7,842 nucleotides of DNA from Nitrospira sp. (GCA_030456405.1 JAKDNQ010000092.1:1-7842), one strand, 5' to 3'; positions 1 to 6,792 are shown, counted from the stretch's first letter. The notes: generated by a model not told the origin, from the letters alone. A program made the numbers and translations.

Positions 1-27
1 CCTCAGTTCCCGCTACAAGATCCTTCC

Positions 28-1059
28 ATGGTGCCTACCGTTGAATGGAAAGACGGCGTAGTCCGGCTGCTTGACCAAAGCCGGTTACCGGAGTACGTCG
101 AGTTTCTAGACTGCCGGGACTATCAGACTGTTGCCGATGCGATTCGTAGCCTCAAAGTCAGAGGCGCACCGGCGATCGGTGTGACGGCGGCGATGGGGGT
201 TGCACTCGGTGCCCAGACCATCACGGCGCCCGACTACGAGTCCTTTTCAATACAGATGTATGTGATGTGTGATCAACTTGCGGCAACCAGGCCGACGGCG
301 GTCAATCTATTTTGGGCCATCGAACGGATGAAACGCCTGTTCGTCTCCTTACATGCGGAGCCGATTGCATCGATTAAAGCCACGCTGTTAAAGGAATCAC
401 AAGTCATTCTCGATGAAGATATCGCGCTCTGCAAGGCGATGGGACGACATGGCGCAAGACTCATCGCGAGTGGACAGACGATCCTGACCCACTGCAATGC
501 CGGCGCGTTGGCGACAGCAGGTTATGGAACGGCATTGGGCGTCATTCGCGCGGCATGGGAGGAGGGCAAGCGCATTCACGTCATCGCAGACGAAACCCGG
601 CCGGTGCTGCAAGGCGCGCGGCTCACGGCCTGGGAGTTGATGCAGGATAAGATCCCTGTGACGCTCATCACAGACAATATGGCCGGCTCACTCATGCGAC
701 AGGGGAACATTCATATCTGTATTGTGGGGGCCGATCGGATCGCGGCAAATGGGGACGTGGCGAACAAGATTGGGACCTATTCAGTGGCTGTCCTGGCGAG
801 AGCCCATGGGATTCCCTTTTATGTCGCTGCGCCCTATTCCACGATCGATTTGAAGACACAAACAGGAGCGGACATTCCAATCGAACAACGAAATTCCATA
901 GAAGTCACCACCATTCATGGCAGCCATCCTGTGGCGCCCCAAGGGGTCGCAGTCTATAATCCCGCGTTTGATGTGACCCCGGCTGAATTGATCACCGGCA
1001 TCATCACCGAGCGGGGCGTCTTCAAGCCAGACGTTCTCGCTGCACAGTTTCAGCCTTAG
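28..1059 (+). CDS. mtnA: S-methyl-5-thioribose-1-phosphate isomerase (MtnA)
   Basis: Cytosolic enzyme of the methionine salvage pathway; it isomerises 5-methylthioribose-1-phosphate to 5-methylthioribulose-1-phosphate. The 343 residues match the usual family length. Visible family motifs are RGAPAIG (45-51), RPTAVNL (88-94), [18 protein letters not shown] (154-171) with catalytic Cys156, the [16 protein letters not shown] block (189-204), and [11 protein letters not shown] with catalytic Asp236. Both catalytic residues are offset by four from Cys160 and Asp240 of the Bacillus subtilis enzyme. The ETRPVLQG block separates it from generic eIF2B-like proteins. The ATG at 28 has no evident Shine-Dalgarno and the frame is open to the window edge, so the true start may lie upstream by a few to tens of residues. 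No other methionine-salvage gene is visible beside it. Function is very likely; the start is uncertain. Confidence 0.94.
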   Translation: MVPTVEWKDGVVRLLDQSRLPEYVEFLDCRDYQTVADAIRSLKVRGAPAIGVTAAMGVALGAQTITAPDYESFSIQMYVMCDQLAATRPTAVNLFWAIERMKRLFVSLHAEPIASIKATLLKESQVILDEDIALCKAMGRHGARLIASGQTILTHCNAGALATAGYGTALGVIRAAWEEGKRIHVIADETRPVLQGARLTAWELMQDKIPVTLITDNMAGSLMRQGNIHICIVGADRIAANGDVANKIGTYSVAVLARAHGIPFYVAAPYSTIDLKTQTGADIPIEQRNSIEVTTIHGSHPVAPQGVAVYNPAFDVTPAELITGIITERGVFKPDVLAAQFQP

Positions 1060-1095
1060 CCCGTTCCGTCAAAAAAAGAAGACGAAGCGGCCCTC

Positions 1096-1125
1096 TTGTG
1101 CCCACGTGGATGCAGCGTTTATCAT
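1096..1125 (+). promoter_or_regulatory. Candidate sigma-70-type promoter for fumC
   Basis: In the 110-base gap between mtnA and fumC, a weak -35 (TTGTGC, 1096-1101) lies 18 bases before a good -10 (TATCAT, 1120-1125). This predicts transcription starting near 1132 and a leader of about 40 bases. The -35 matches the consensus only in its first three bases, so the call is tentative. No clear terminator for mtnA was seen in the same gap, so fumC may also be read from mtnA. Confidence 0.3.
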
Positions 1126-1156
1126 GACGCCTGCCCGTCCCCCATATTCATTCACT

Positions 1157-1161
1157 AGGAG
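1157..1161 (+). promoter_or_regulatory. Ribosome binding site that fixes the fumC start
   Basis: AGGAG lies 8 bases before the ATG at 1170. It supports translation from this ATG rather than from the internal Met30 codon at 1257, which would give a protein beginning at the conserved MGELAVPA segment. The N-terminal extension of FumC is therefore probably real. Confidence 0.7.
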
Positions 1162-1169
1162 CCCGACGT

Positions 1170-2639
1170 ATGAAGAAGCGATCGACCCAGGCCGCCCTGT
1201 CGCCTTCCCCCGCCCGCCGTCCGTCCGCACCGGCGACGCGCCTCGAACGGGACACCATGGGGGAGCTGGCGGTGCCGGCCACCGCCTACTATGGCGTGCA
1301 AACCGCCCGCGCCCTGGAGAACTTTCCCATTAGTGCGCTGCGCTTCCCGCGCGCCATGATCCGGGCCTTAGGCCGGATCAAACGGGCCGCCGCAATGGTC
1401 AATCGGTCATTGGGTCTCCTCGACAAAACAACGGCAGATGCGATCAAACAGGCTGCGACTGAAGTGGTCGACGGTCGGCTCGATGCCGAATTCCCCGTGG
1501 ATATCTTCCAAACCGGCTCCGGAACCTCGACGAACATGAACACCAACGAGGTGATCTCCAATCGGGCCACCGAACTCTTAGGCGGGGTGCGCGGCAGTAA
1601 GCTGGTGCATCCCAACGATCACGTCAATCTGGGCCAATCCAGTAACGATGTCATTCCGACCGCCATTCACATTGCCGCCGGGGAACTGATCCAGGCGCAG
1701 CTCCTGCCGGCCCTCACCCGCTTACACAATGCCCTGGCCCGCAAAGCCAAGGCGTTCGACCAGATCGTCAAGATCGGGCGCACCCATTTACAGGATGCCA
1801 CCCCCGTGCGGTTGGGGCAGGAGTTTGGTGGCTATGCCCGGCAGATCGAACTCGGTATTCAACGGGTCAAGCGAGCGCAAGAGGCCCTCAGCGAAGTCGC
1901 GCTCGGCGGCACCGCAGTCGGCACAGGGCTCAATTGCCATCCGAAGTTTGCCGCCAAAGTCCTGGCCAACGTGTCAAAAGAGACCGGCTGCAGATTCATA
2001 GAGGCAAAAAACCACTTTGAGGCGCAGTCCGCTCAGGATTCGTTGGTTGAAACAAGCGGGGAGTTAAAAACCATCGCCGTGAGCCTGACGAAGATCGCCA
2101 ACGACATTCGCTGGTTGGGGTCGGGCCCCCGCTGTGGGCTCGGCGAGATCAATCTGCCTGAGACCCAACCGGGCTCCTCCATCATGCCGGGGAAGGTGAA
2201 CCCGGTCATTGCCGAATCCGTGACGATGGTGTGCGCCCAAGTCATCGGCAACGATGTCACGATCACCATCGGGGGGCAGGCGGCCAACTTCGAACTGATC
2301 GTGATGCTGCCGGTGATGGCCTATAACCTCTTCCAATCCATTGAACTGCTCGCGACTGCCTCGAGCAACTTTGCGGCCAAGTGTATCGACGGGATTACCG
2401 CCAACGAGGCCCGCTGCGCGAGTTTGATCGAGGAGAGTCTGGCGATGTGTACGGCGCTGGCGCCCGAGATCGGCTATGAGGCGGCGGCGAAGCTCGCCAA
2501 AGACGCCTACAAGTCGGGCAAGACGGTGCGGCAGGTGGCCACCGAACAGCACGTCCTCTCTGACAAGCGCCTCACGGAATTGCTCGATCCCTGGCGCATG
2601 ACCGAACCCGGCGGGCCCGTAGGAAGCGCGGGAGGGTAG
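1170..2639 (+). CDS. fumC: Class II fumarate hydratase (FumC)
   Basis: Iron-independent, homotetrameric fumarase that interconverts fumarate and L-malate in the oxidative or reductive TCA cycle, in the cytosol. The 489 residues show all the expected landmarks: QTGSGTSTNMN (114-124), HPNDHVN (147-153), SSND (157-160), THLQDA with His206, and the fumarase/aspartase signature GSSIMPGKVN (335-344) with catalytic Ser336, Lys342 and Asn344. The His206-Ser336 spacing of 130 equals that of His188-Ser318 in E. coli FumC. The TAVGTGLN and ANDIRWL blocks favour fumarase over aspartase or argininosuccinate lyase. About 20 residues rich in Ser, Pro, Ala and Arg precede the conserved start of the family; they look disordered and are not a signal peptide. 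In a reductive TCA organism the enzyme would run towards fumarate; the window itself does not settle the direction. Confidence 0.96.
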   Translation: MKKRSTQAALSPSPARRPSAPATRLERDTMGELAVPATAYYGVQTARALENFPISALRFPRAMIRALGRIKRAAAMVNRSLGLLDKTTADAIKQAATEVVDGRLDAEFPVDIFQTGSGTSTNMNTNEVISNRATELLGGVRGSKLVHPNDHVNLGQSSNDVIPTAIHIAAGELIQAQLLPALTRLHNALARKAKAFDQIVKIGRTHLQDATPVRLGQEFGGYARQIELGIQRVKRAQEALSEVALGGTAVGTGLNCHPKFAAKVLANVSKETGCRFIEAKNHFEAQSAQDSLVETSGELKTIAVSLTKIANDIRWLGSGPRCGLGEINLPETQPGSSIMPGKVNPVIAESVTMVCAQVIGNDVTITIGGQAANFELIVMLPVMAYNLFQSIELLATASSNFAAKCIDGITANEARCASLIEESLAMCTALAPEIGYEAAAKLAKDAYKSGKTVRQVATEQHVLSDKRLTELLDPWRMTEPGGPVGSAGG

Positions 2640-2696
2640 ACCCTGCCTCCCTCCCTTGCGTCTTCGGACGACTGTATCGCTTGGCGACAGCGCGGC

Positions 2697-2789
2697 GTCG
2701 GCGAGGTCTGGGTCGACCTTGAATTCGAGAAGACAGCCGGCAAAACTAAACCAGGGACCGCGACGGCGGTAGACGTCGCTACTTGGGCT
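2697..2789 (+). pseudogene. In-frame upstream coding remnant of the propeller gene, lacking a start codon
   Basis: The reading frame of the downstream propeller gene stays open back to the fumC stop at 2637-2639, which is in the same frame. From about 2697 the translation is blade-like: EVWVDLEFEKTAG followed by TAVDVATWAVSKRVTLPG. The second part has the same pattern as later blades of the same protein (TVFNRTTGLIVRNITVG, TIIDTATDIVVAVLP). There is no ATG, GTG or TTG in this frame between 2640 and 2789. This stretch was therefore probably part of a longer gene whose 5' end, including any signal peptide, has been lost. From 2640 to about 2696 I see no blade pattern in any plus-strand frame. 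Confidence 0.6.
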
Positions 2790-3905
2790 GTGAGCAAGAG
2801 AGTCACCCTGCCCGGGATCGACATGAACAACCCCCACAACATGTGGGCCAGCGCGGACCAGTCGGTCATCTATCAAACCCAGTGGTTCGGGGATAAGCTG
2901 ACGGTATTTAACCGTACGACGGGCCTCATTGTACGGAACATCACCGTCGGTGAAGCACCTGCCCATGTGATGACACGAGTGGATACCGATGAAGTGCACG
3001 TGAGCCTCAACGGCGAGGGCGTCGTAAAGGAACTCGGCCCGCTTTCCAGTAACAACGATGTCCGTCGCACTATCCTCACGCAGAGTTCGGGCGATAATCC
3101 AGCTCAACCCCATGCCCATTGGATGAGCCACGACGGGCTGACGATGGTGACGCCCAACTCGAACACCAACGATTCGACCATGATCAACGTGCCTCTAAAC
3201 ACCATCGAAGCCAAAACTCCCGCCGGGTTTCTCCCTATCGCGAGCAGCATGATGCCGGACGCGAGCAAGTACTATGTCTCGAACTATCTCGATAGCTCGA
3301 TCACCTGTATCTCAATTTCTACCACCCCCGCCCTGATGTGTCAGAGCGGAGGCGCCGGCGTCGCGACCAAGACCATTCCCCTTCTCCTCGGCGGAACTGG
3401 GTTTGCGAACTACGACCCAATCGCTGGTACGGGGTTCGGGACGTCCGGTGGTCTGCCGATTCAGACACCGGTCAGCCCAGACGGCCAGTTTATCGTGACC
3501 GCCAACACATTGACTGCGACGATCACGATCATCGATACTGCGACTGATATTGTGGTCGCAGTGTTACCCTGCAGCGCTGGATGTCATGGCGCGAACTTCG
3601 GGGCAAAGTTGGGCGGCGGGTACTACGCCTACGTCTCGAGCAAGTTCTCGAACGACCTGCTCGTCGTCGATCTCAATGGTGCAGCATCGACCGTCGTCGT
3701 CCGCGTTATCCTCGCGGCATCCGGCACGTCCGTCGATGACACCAGCGGGGCCATTACCTTAGCAGGCATGGGCGGTCAGGGTGTCCTGCCGGTCCCCAAT
3801 GTGTACAATGGATGGGTGCAGAAGCTTCCCAAGAGTTTCTGTGACCAACTGTCGCCCGAGCAGCGGAATCAGCTCGGCAATCTTCCCTCCGAAAACTGCC
3901 CATAG
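2790..3905 (+). CDS. YVTN/YncE-type beta-propeller protein, N-terminally truncated
   Basis: The 371-residue frame from the first possible start (GTG at 2790) encodes repeated blade units. Examples are LTVFNRTTGLIVRNITVGEAP (near 37-57, conserved elsewhere as the VIDT..VV..IPVG pattern), PVSPDGQFIVTANTLTATIT (227-246) and YYAYVSSKFSNDLLVVD (278-294). This pattern is typical of YVTN/YncE-like propellers, which are usually exported. Possible metal ligands recur: His16 (NNPHNMW), His59 (APAHVM), His108/110/114 (PHAHWMSHDG) and a Cys261-X3-Cys265-His266 motif. No Shine-Dalgarno precedes the GTG, no signal peptide is present, and blade strands continue upstream without a start codon. The gene is therefore probably a 5'-truncated remnant, although the remaining 371 codons are intact with no internal stop. 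That suggests either recent damage or translation from an unrecognised start. Substrate and function are unknown; copper or haem binding is speculation. Confidence 0.65.
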   Translation: MSKRVTLPGIDMNNPHNMWASADQSVIYQTQWFGDKLTVFNRTTGLIVRNITVGEAPAHVMTRVDTDEVHVSLNGEGVVKELGPLSSNNDVRRTILTQSSGDNPAQPHAHWMSHDGLTMVTPNSNTNDSTMINVPLNTIEAKTPAGFLPIASSMMPDASKYYVSNYLDSSITCISISTTPALMCQSGGAGVATKTIPLLLGGTGFANYDPIAGTGFGTSGGLPIQTPVSPDGQFIVTANTLTATITIIDTATDIVVAVLPCSAGCHGANFGAKLGGGYYAYVSSKFSNDLLVVDLNGAASTVVVRVILAASGTSVDDTSGAITLAGMGGQGVLPVPNVYNGWVQKLPKSFCDQLSPEQRNQLGNLPSENCP

Positions 3906-3953
3906 GATTTGTTCAAGCTGCCGATACGACCGGCACGTAACATAGCTGCCTAG

Positions 3954-4002
3954 CCAGGGACCCGGTGACGATGGCTCAACGCCATCGCACTGGGTCCTCT
4001 GG
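3954..4002 (+). terminator. Long stable hairpin after the propeller gene (terminator or structured RNA)
   Basis: Arms CCAG+GGACCC+G+GTG+CGATGGC (3954-3975) and GCCATCG+CAC+T+GGGTCC+CTGG (3981-4002) pair over about 21 base pairs, with a bulged A3968, a bulged T3998, one G-T wobble, and a five-base loop TCAAC (3976-3980). This is far more stable than needed for a simple terminator, and no T-run follows (the next bases are TATTGTGG), so an intrinsic terminator is not proven. It begins about 50 bases after the stop at 3905. It could instead protect mRNA ends or belong to a small RNA. Confidence 0.5.
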
Positions 4003-4013
4003 TATTGTGGTTA

Positions 4014-4068
4014 CCTGGCTCACATTATTTACGACGGTTCATCACGAAATCATATAGACTGAGCCAGG
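4014..4068. repeat. 9-bp inverted repeat with an alternative upstream partner
   Basis: CCTGGCTCA (4014-4022) is the exact reverse complement of TGAGCCAGG (4060-4068), 37 bases apart. Seven of its bases (CCTGGCT) can also pair with AGCCAGG at 3952-3958, the foot of the long hairpin. The two pairings exclude each other. No protein-binding site family is recognised. Confidence 0.5.
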
Positions 4069-4401
4069 GGCCTGGGCACACATTAGGAATTAACATAATA
4101 GGATCAGGTCTTGCCTTGTACGAAGGTGAAGGCGAAATGATTCACACAATACCCAAACCTCTGCATTCCCTGCTCGGTTGATCCCTCATGTCGCTCAAAA
4201 TTTCCTCGCCAGTATCAGTACATAGATAGGCAGGTCTGCACAATCGAGGTATTTGGTCTCCATCTTGCAGTCTCGTTATTGGCATTCTCAGCATTGTGAT
4301 CATGTGAGATGTCGTAACCGTAGTGGATAACAATGTATATTAGGGCTGCTGTCGAGTGTGGTTGACATGGACATGATTGGGAGCACATCCTTTGACCTGA
4401 C

Positions 4402-4410
4402 TGATATACT
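4402..4410 (+). promoter_or_regulatory. Candidate extended -10 promoter for the lipoprotein gene
   Basis: TG-A-TATACT matches an extended -10 element (TGnTATAAT) with one mismatch. No good -35 is present at 16-18 bases, which is tolerable for extended -10 promoters. It would give a leader of roughly 80 to 125 bases before the lipoprotein, containing the GTACATT direct repeat (4445-4451, 4470-4476). Confidence 0.35.
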
Positions 4411-4526
4411 GGGCAGGTAGTCGATATCATGGGTAGCGGCTCATGTACATTGTCGCTCTTAGGGAAAAAGTACATTCTCCCAGAAGAAATTAATCAATGA
4501 TCAGTATCCCATCCCCTGCTTCACCT

Positions 4527-4532
4527 GAAAGG
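4527..4532 (+). promoter_or_regulatory. Ribosome binding site favouring the lipoprotein start at 4542
   Basis: GAAAGG lies 9 bases before the ATG at 4542. The in-frame ATG at 4497 is preceded by only a weaker AGAAGAAA, and would put 15 polar, Pro-rich residues before the signal peptide. Confidence 0.5.
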
Positions 4533-4541
4533 CATGAGAAC

Positions 4542-5180
4542 ATGTGTCCGGCACAATCACGTTTGGCGCTCCTCCTGAGCCTGATGTTTCTCGCAGGACT
4601 GGCCGGCTGCGGACAGGCTTCGTCTAACAATGTGTCAAGCCTTGAGTCCCACGTAAACGTGAGTGAGTCGCCCCTGTCTAAGCAGGGTCTATCACCAGGC
4701 AACAACTCATTGACTCCGGTCACTCCAACGACGAACCCCGCGTCTATTGCTTCAGGGAATAAGACAGATATCGTGACAGGAAATGGGACAGATCCAAGGA
4801 GGGATAGTCCCCATGCTGTACCTATCCCGTCTAATCCGGCAGATTCACCAGAGCCCCTGGGCGTGCCAACATGGATGGCCAAAGATCTCGCCTCGCCGGA
4901 TATCGCTACCAGGCTTCATGCCCTGGATGTGTGGGCGCAATCATCGCCTCCGGGAGCGGTCGATCCGTTGATCCTGGCCTCCGAGGATAAAGATGAACGA
5001 GTCCGGGCGCGGGCGATGGAATTGATTGAACAAGACTGGGCACGGTCGGCTGATGCAGAGCAGTCAAACGAGGAAACGGATGACACAAGCGGGGAAGCGG
5101 AAGACACAAACGGGATAACAGAGGCAGGGGATACCGGGACACTTGGGGAACAATCGGCGATTGATCGATTGAAAAAATGA
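4542..5180 (+). CDS. Small lipoprotein with a HEAT-like segment
   Basis: From the ATG at 4542 the product is 212 residues. It starts with a classic lipoprotein signal: MCPAQSR, a hydrophobic core LALLLSLMFLAG, and lipobox LAGC with acylated Cys23. Gly at +2 (no Asp) suggests the outer membrane by the E. coli rule. Residues 26-108 are a low-complexity Ser/Thr/Asn/Pro linker. Residues about 109-168 look like one HEAT/armadillo-type helical repeat unit (SPDIATRLHALDVWAQ, then EDKDERVRARAMELIEQ), a protein-contact fold. Residues about 170-201 are an acidic Asp/Glu/Thr/Gly tail built from a 21-base tandem repeat. A start at 4497 (227 residues) is possible but fits the signal peptide less well. Neighbours give no functional hint: a long gap lies upstream and a separate promoter downstream. 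Role unknown; an envelope scaffold or adaptor is the most that can be inferred. Confidence 0.75.
   Translation: MCPAQSRLALLLSLMFLAGLAGCGQASSNNVSSLESHVNVSESPLSKQGLSPGNNSLTPVTPTTNPASIASGNKTDIVTGNGTDPRRDSPHAVPIPSNPADSPEPLGVPTWMAKDLASPDIATRLHALDVWAQSSPPGAVDPLILASEDKDERVRARAMELIEQDWARSADAEQSNEETDDTSGEAEDTNGITEAGDTGTLGEQSAIDRLKK
5079..5120 (+). repeat. Two-copy imperfect 21-bp tandem repeat within the lipoprotein gene
   Basis: Units 5079-5099 and 5100-5120 share GA-GACACAA-CGGG and differ at about six positions. They encode DDTSGEA and EDTNGIT. A degenerate third unit may follow (EAGDTGT). The length is a multiple of three, so copy-number change would keep the frame. Confidence 0.6.
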
Positions 5181-5348
5181 ATCATGTGAAGACATCGTTC
5201 AGAGCCAATCGCGAGACGCTTCACGAGCGAATGACGACCAGTGGGTCAAGCAGCAGTCAGTCTGGGCCGTATCAACACAACCGGCAGCCTTTATCCTGAG
5301 CCGCTATAAATTGTTGCGCAAGCCTCAATCTGAACCGTCCTTTCTGCT

Positions 5349-5378
5349 TTGACAGCACAAAATCCCTTATGGTAAAGT
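5349..5378 (+). promoter_or_regulatory. Sigma-70-type promoter for the ferredoxin-NADP reductase-like gene
   Basis: A perfect -35 (TTGACA, 5349-5354) lies 18 bases before TAAAGT (5373-5378, four of six matches), which carries an upstream TG (5370-5371) making an extended -10. Transcription would start near 5385 with a leader of about 50 bases. The gene has its own AGGA (5424-5427), 8 bases before the ATG. The gap 5181-5435 shows no other gene and no clear terminator for the lipoprotein. Confidence 0.6.
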
Positions 5379-5435
5379 CCGCGGAACTGTTGAGGTTCTA
5401 GGCATTTTCCATTCGCTTTTCTCAGGACATATCGT

Positions 5436-6791
5436 ATGAGCACACAGGGCAAGCATGTGATTATTGTGGCTGGTGCTGGACCAGCTGGAATGGCGGTGGC
5501 GAGTTCGCTCTCGAAAGCCGGCCATGAGATCATTCTTCTGAATCGCGATATCAAGTTCGGCGGGTTGGCTGAATATGGAATCTTTCCTTCAAAACTTAAG
5601 CTGCGTGGCGGTCTCAAGAAGCAGTATTGGGAATTGATCGAGCGGCCGAATGTTCACTATTTCGGCAATGTCTCAATCGGTACCGGCAAAGACCTTACCG
5701 TTGAAGAGGTGTGTAACCTTGGCGCCAGCGCGGTCGTGTTTTCTATCGGTGCGCAAGGGACCAAGGCGATCGGCGTGGAAGGGGATTCGGCGAAGGGCGT
5801 GTTCCATGCGAAGGATGTGGTGTACCACTTTAACCGGCTTCCGGGGTTCGGGGATCGGCCGTTCGACATGGGCAAGCATGTGGCCGTTATTGGTGCCGGC
5901 GATGTCATGGTCGATATCGCCCATTGGCTGGTTCGCTATAAGAAGGTTGAGCGGGTCACAGCGATCGTGCGGCGTGGGCCTGCCGAGCGAAAGTACAATC
6001 CGAAAGAAATTCGTGCGGTGTGCGCCAACATGGATGTGGATGGAATCACAAAAGAAGTTGAACGGATTAAGGATCGCCTTGCCGCAGTCGGGCAGAATGC
6101 TGACGAGGTGTTCAAAGGCCTGACCGGCGAGTTCACGAAATGCGAGCCGAAGGTCAGCGAGACGAAGATGGGTTTCAAGTTCCTTGCATCTCCCAAGCGT
6201 ATTCTGGTCGATGGAAATAACCGCGTGCGCGGTTTGGAGATGGAAGATAACAAGCTCGATCCGAAAGGCGAGGATACGGTCGCGGTCGGGCTGAAACAGT
6301 ATTACGAATTCCCATGCGATGCCGTGATTTTTGCGGTCGGAGACAAAGTCGATGAGACGGTTGGACTGCCGTACAAGAGCGGCATGTTCATCACGAGTCC
6401 CAACAAGACAGGGAACGACCCAGACGATGCGCTCTTCCAAGCCTATGACGAAACGACACAGACAGTCATCGACGGGGTGTTTCTCGCCGGATGGGCCCGC
6501 AAAGCAAGTGAAGGATTGGTAGGTATCGCGAAACGGGATGGGGATTGGTGCGCGGAAGTTGTGAGCCGCTATCTTTCGACGAAATCCCCAGGAAGTCATT
6601 CCGAGGCAAAAATTGTCCTCGACAAGCTTGCCGCCTTACTCACGGCGCACAAAAGCCACTCGGTTGGTCTGGACGGACTCCGTATCCTCGAATCACGAGA
6701 AAAGATTCATTGGGGTGAGGACTGTATCGGAGAATTCAAATATGCAAGCAACCAGGATATGCTTGAATTGATTGAGCGTGAGAAATCTTAA
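5436..6791 (+). CDS. FAD/NADP(H)-dependent oxidoreductase, adrenodoxin reductase/FprA-type ferredoxin-NADP reductase
   Basis: Cytosolic flavoprotein of 451 residues predicted to move electrons between NADP(H) and ferredoxin. Residues 8-37 form the FAD-binding Rossmann fold with GAGPAG (13-18). VIGAGDVMVD (151-160) is the second dinucleotide fold for NADP(H). VRRGP with Arg179-Arg180 aligns, from memory, with the paired arginines of mycobacterial FprA that bind the NADP 2'-phosphate. VHYFGNV (73-79), FKFLASP (247-253) and AGWARKASEGLVGIAKRD (351-368) also follow the FprA/adrenodoxin reductase plan (GW...G.IG.NKKDA). The GGLAEYGIFPSK segment (42-53) looks more like the glutamate synthase small subunit, to which the family is related, but there is no N-terminal Fe-S domain and no large subunit nearby. 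About 70 residues after the conserved core (380-451) form an extra C-terminal part. Ferredoxin partner and direction are inferred. It converges with nadK. Confidence 0.82.
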   Translation: MSTQGKHVIIVAGAGPAGMAVASSLSKAGHEIILLNRDIKFGGLAEYGIFPSKLKLRGGLKKQYWELIERPNVHYFGNVSIGTGKDLTVEEVCNLGASAVVFSIGAQGTKAIGVEGDSAKGVFHAKDVVYHFNRLPGFGDRPFDMGKHVAVIGAGDVMVDIAHWLVRYKKVERVTAIVRRGPAERKYNPKEIRAVCANMDVDGITKEVERIKDRLAAVGQNADEVFKGLTGEFTKCEPKVSETKMGFKFLASPKRILVDGNNRVRGLEMEDNKLDPKGEDTVAVGLKQYYEFPCDAVIFAVGDKVDETVGLPYKSGMFITSPNKTGNDPDDALFQAYDETTQTVIDGVFLAGWARKASEGLVGIAKRDGDWCAEVVSRYLSTKSPGSHSEAKIVLDKLAALLTAHKSHSVGLDGLRILESREKIHWGEDCIGEFKYASNQDMLELIEREKS

Positions 6792-6792
6792 C

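Larger units (their letters stand above)
3906..4496. other. Intergenic stretch of about 590 bases, AT-richer than its surroundings
   Basis: No convincing gene lies between the propeller stop and the lipoprotein. Short open frames on the minus strand here (for example 4215-4475) have no family resemblance, no ribosome binding site I trust, and an unusual Cys/His/Tyr-rich composition typical of chance frames. The stretch holds a long hairpin (3954-4002), an inverted repeat (4014-4068), a candidate extended -10 promoter (4402-4410), and a direct repeat GTACATT at 4445-4451 and 4470-4476. From about 4080 to 4400 I see nothing with a clear function. Confidence 0.6.

Noticed and set aside
2064..3131. 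355-codon minus-strand frame opposite fumC and the propeller gene
   Set aside because: It spans two clearly coding plus-strand regions and is a mirror of their GC-rich third positions. Its translation is Arg/His/Gly/Asp-rich and resembles no family.
3588..3605. Haem c attachment site in the propeller
   Set aside because: The spacing is CX3CH, not CXXCH, and no signal peptide is present in the surviving gene, so covalent haem attachment is not claimed.
4362..4390. TTGACA at 4362-4367 as the -35 of a lipoprotein promoter
   Set aside because: The bases 16-18 positions downstream (around ACATCC) do not resemble a -10; the extended -10 at 4402 is the better candidate.
4215..4475. 86-codon minus-strand frame in the long gap
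   Set aside because: No trusted ribosome binding site, no recognised domain, and a composition typical of chance frames in AT-richer noncoding DNA.
5280..5302. Terminator after the lipoprotein gene (CGGC...GCCG)
   Set aside because: Only four base pairs around a long loop and no following T-run.
5673..6599. 308-codon minus-strand frame opposite the reductase gene
   Set aside because: The plus-strand frame has unmistakable FAD and NADP motifs. The opposite frame has no motif or family resemblance and is a codon-bias shadow.
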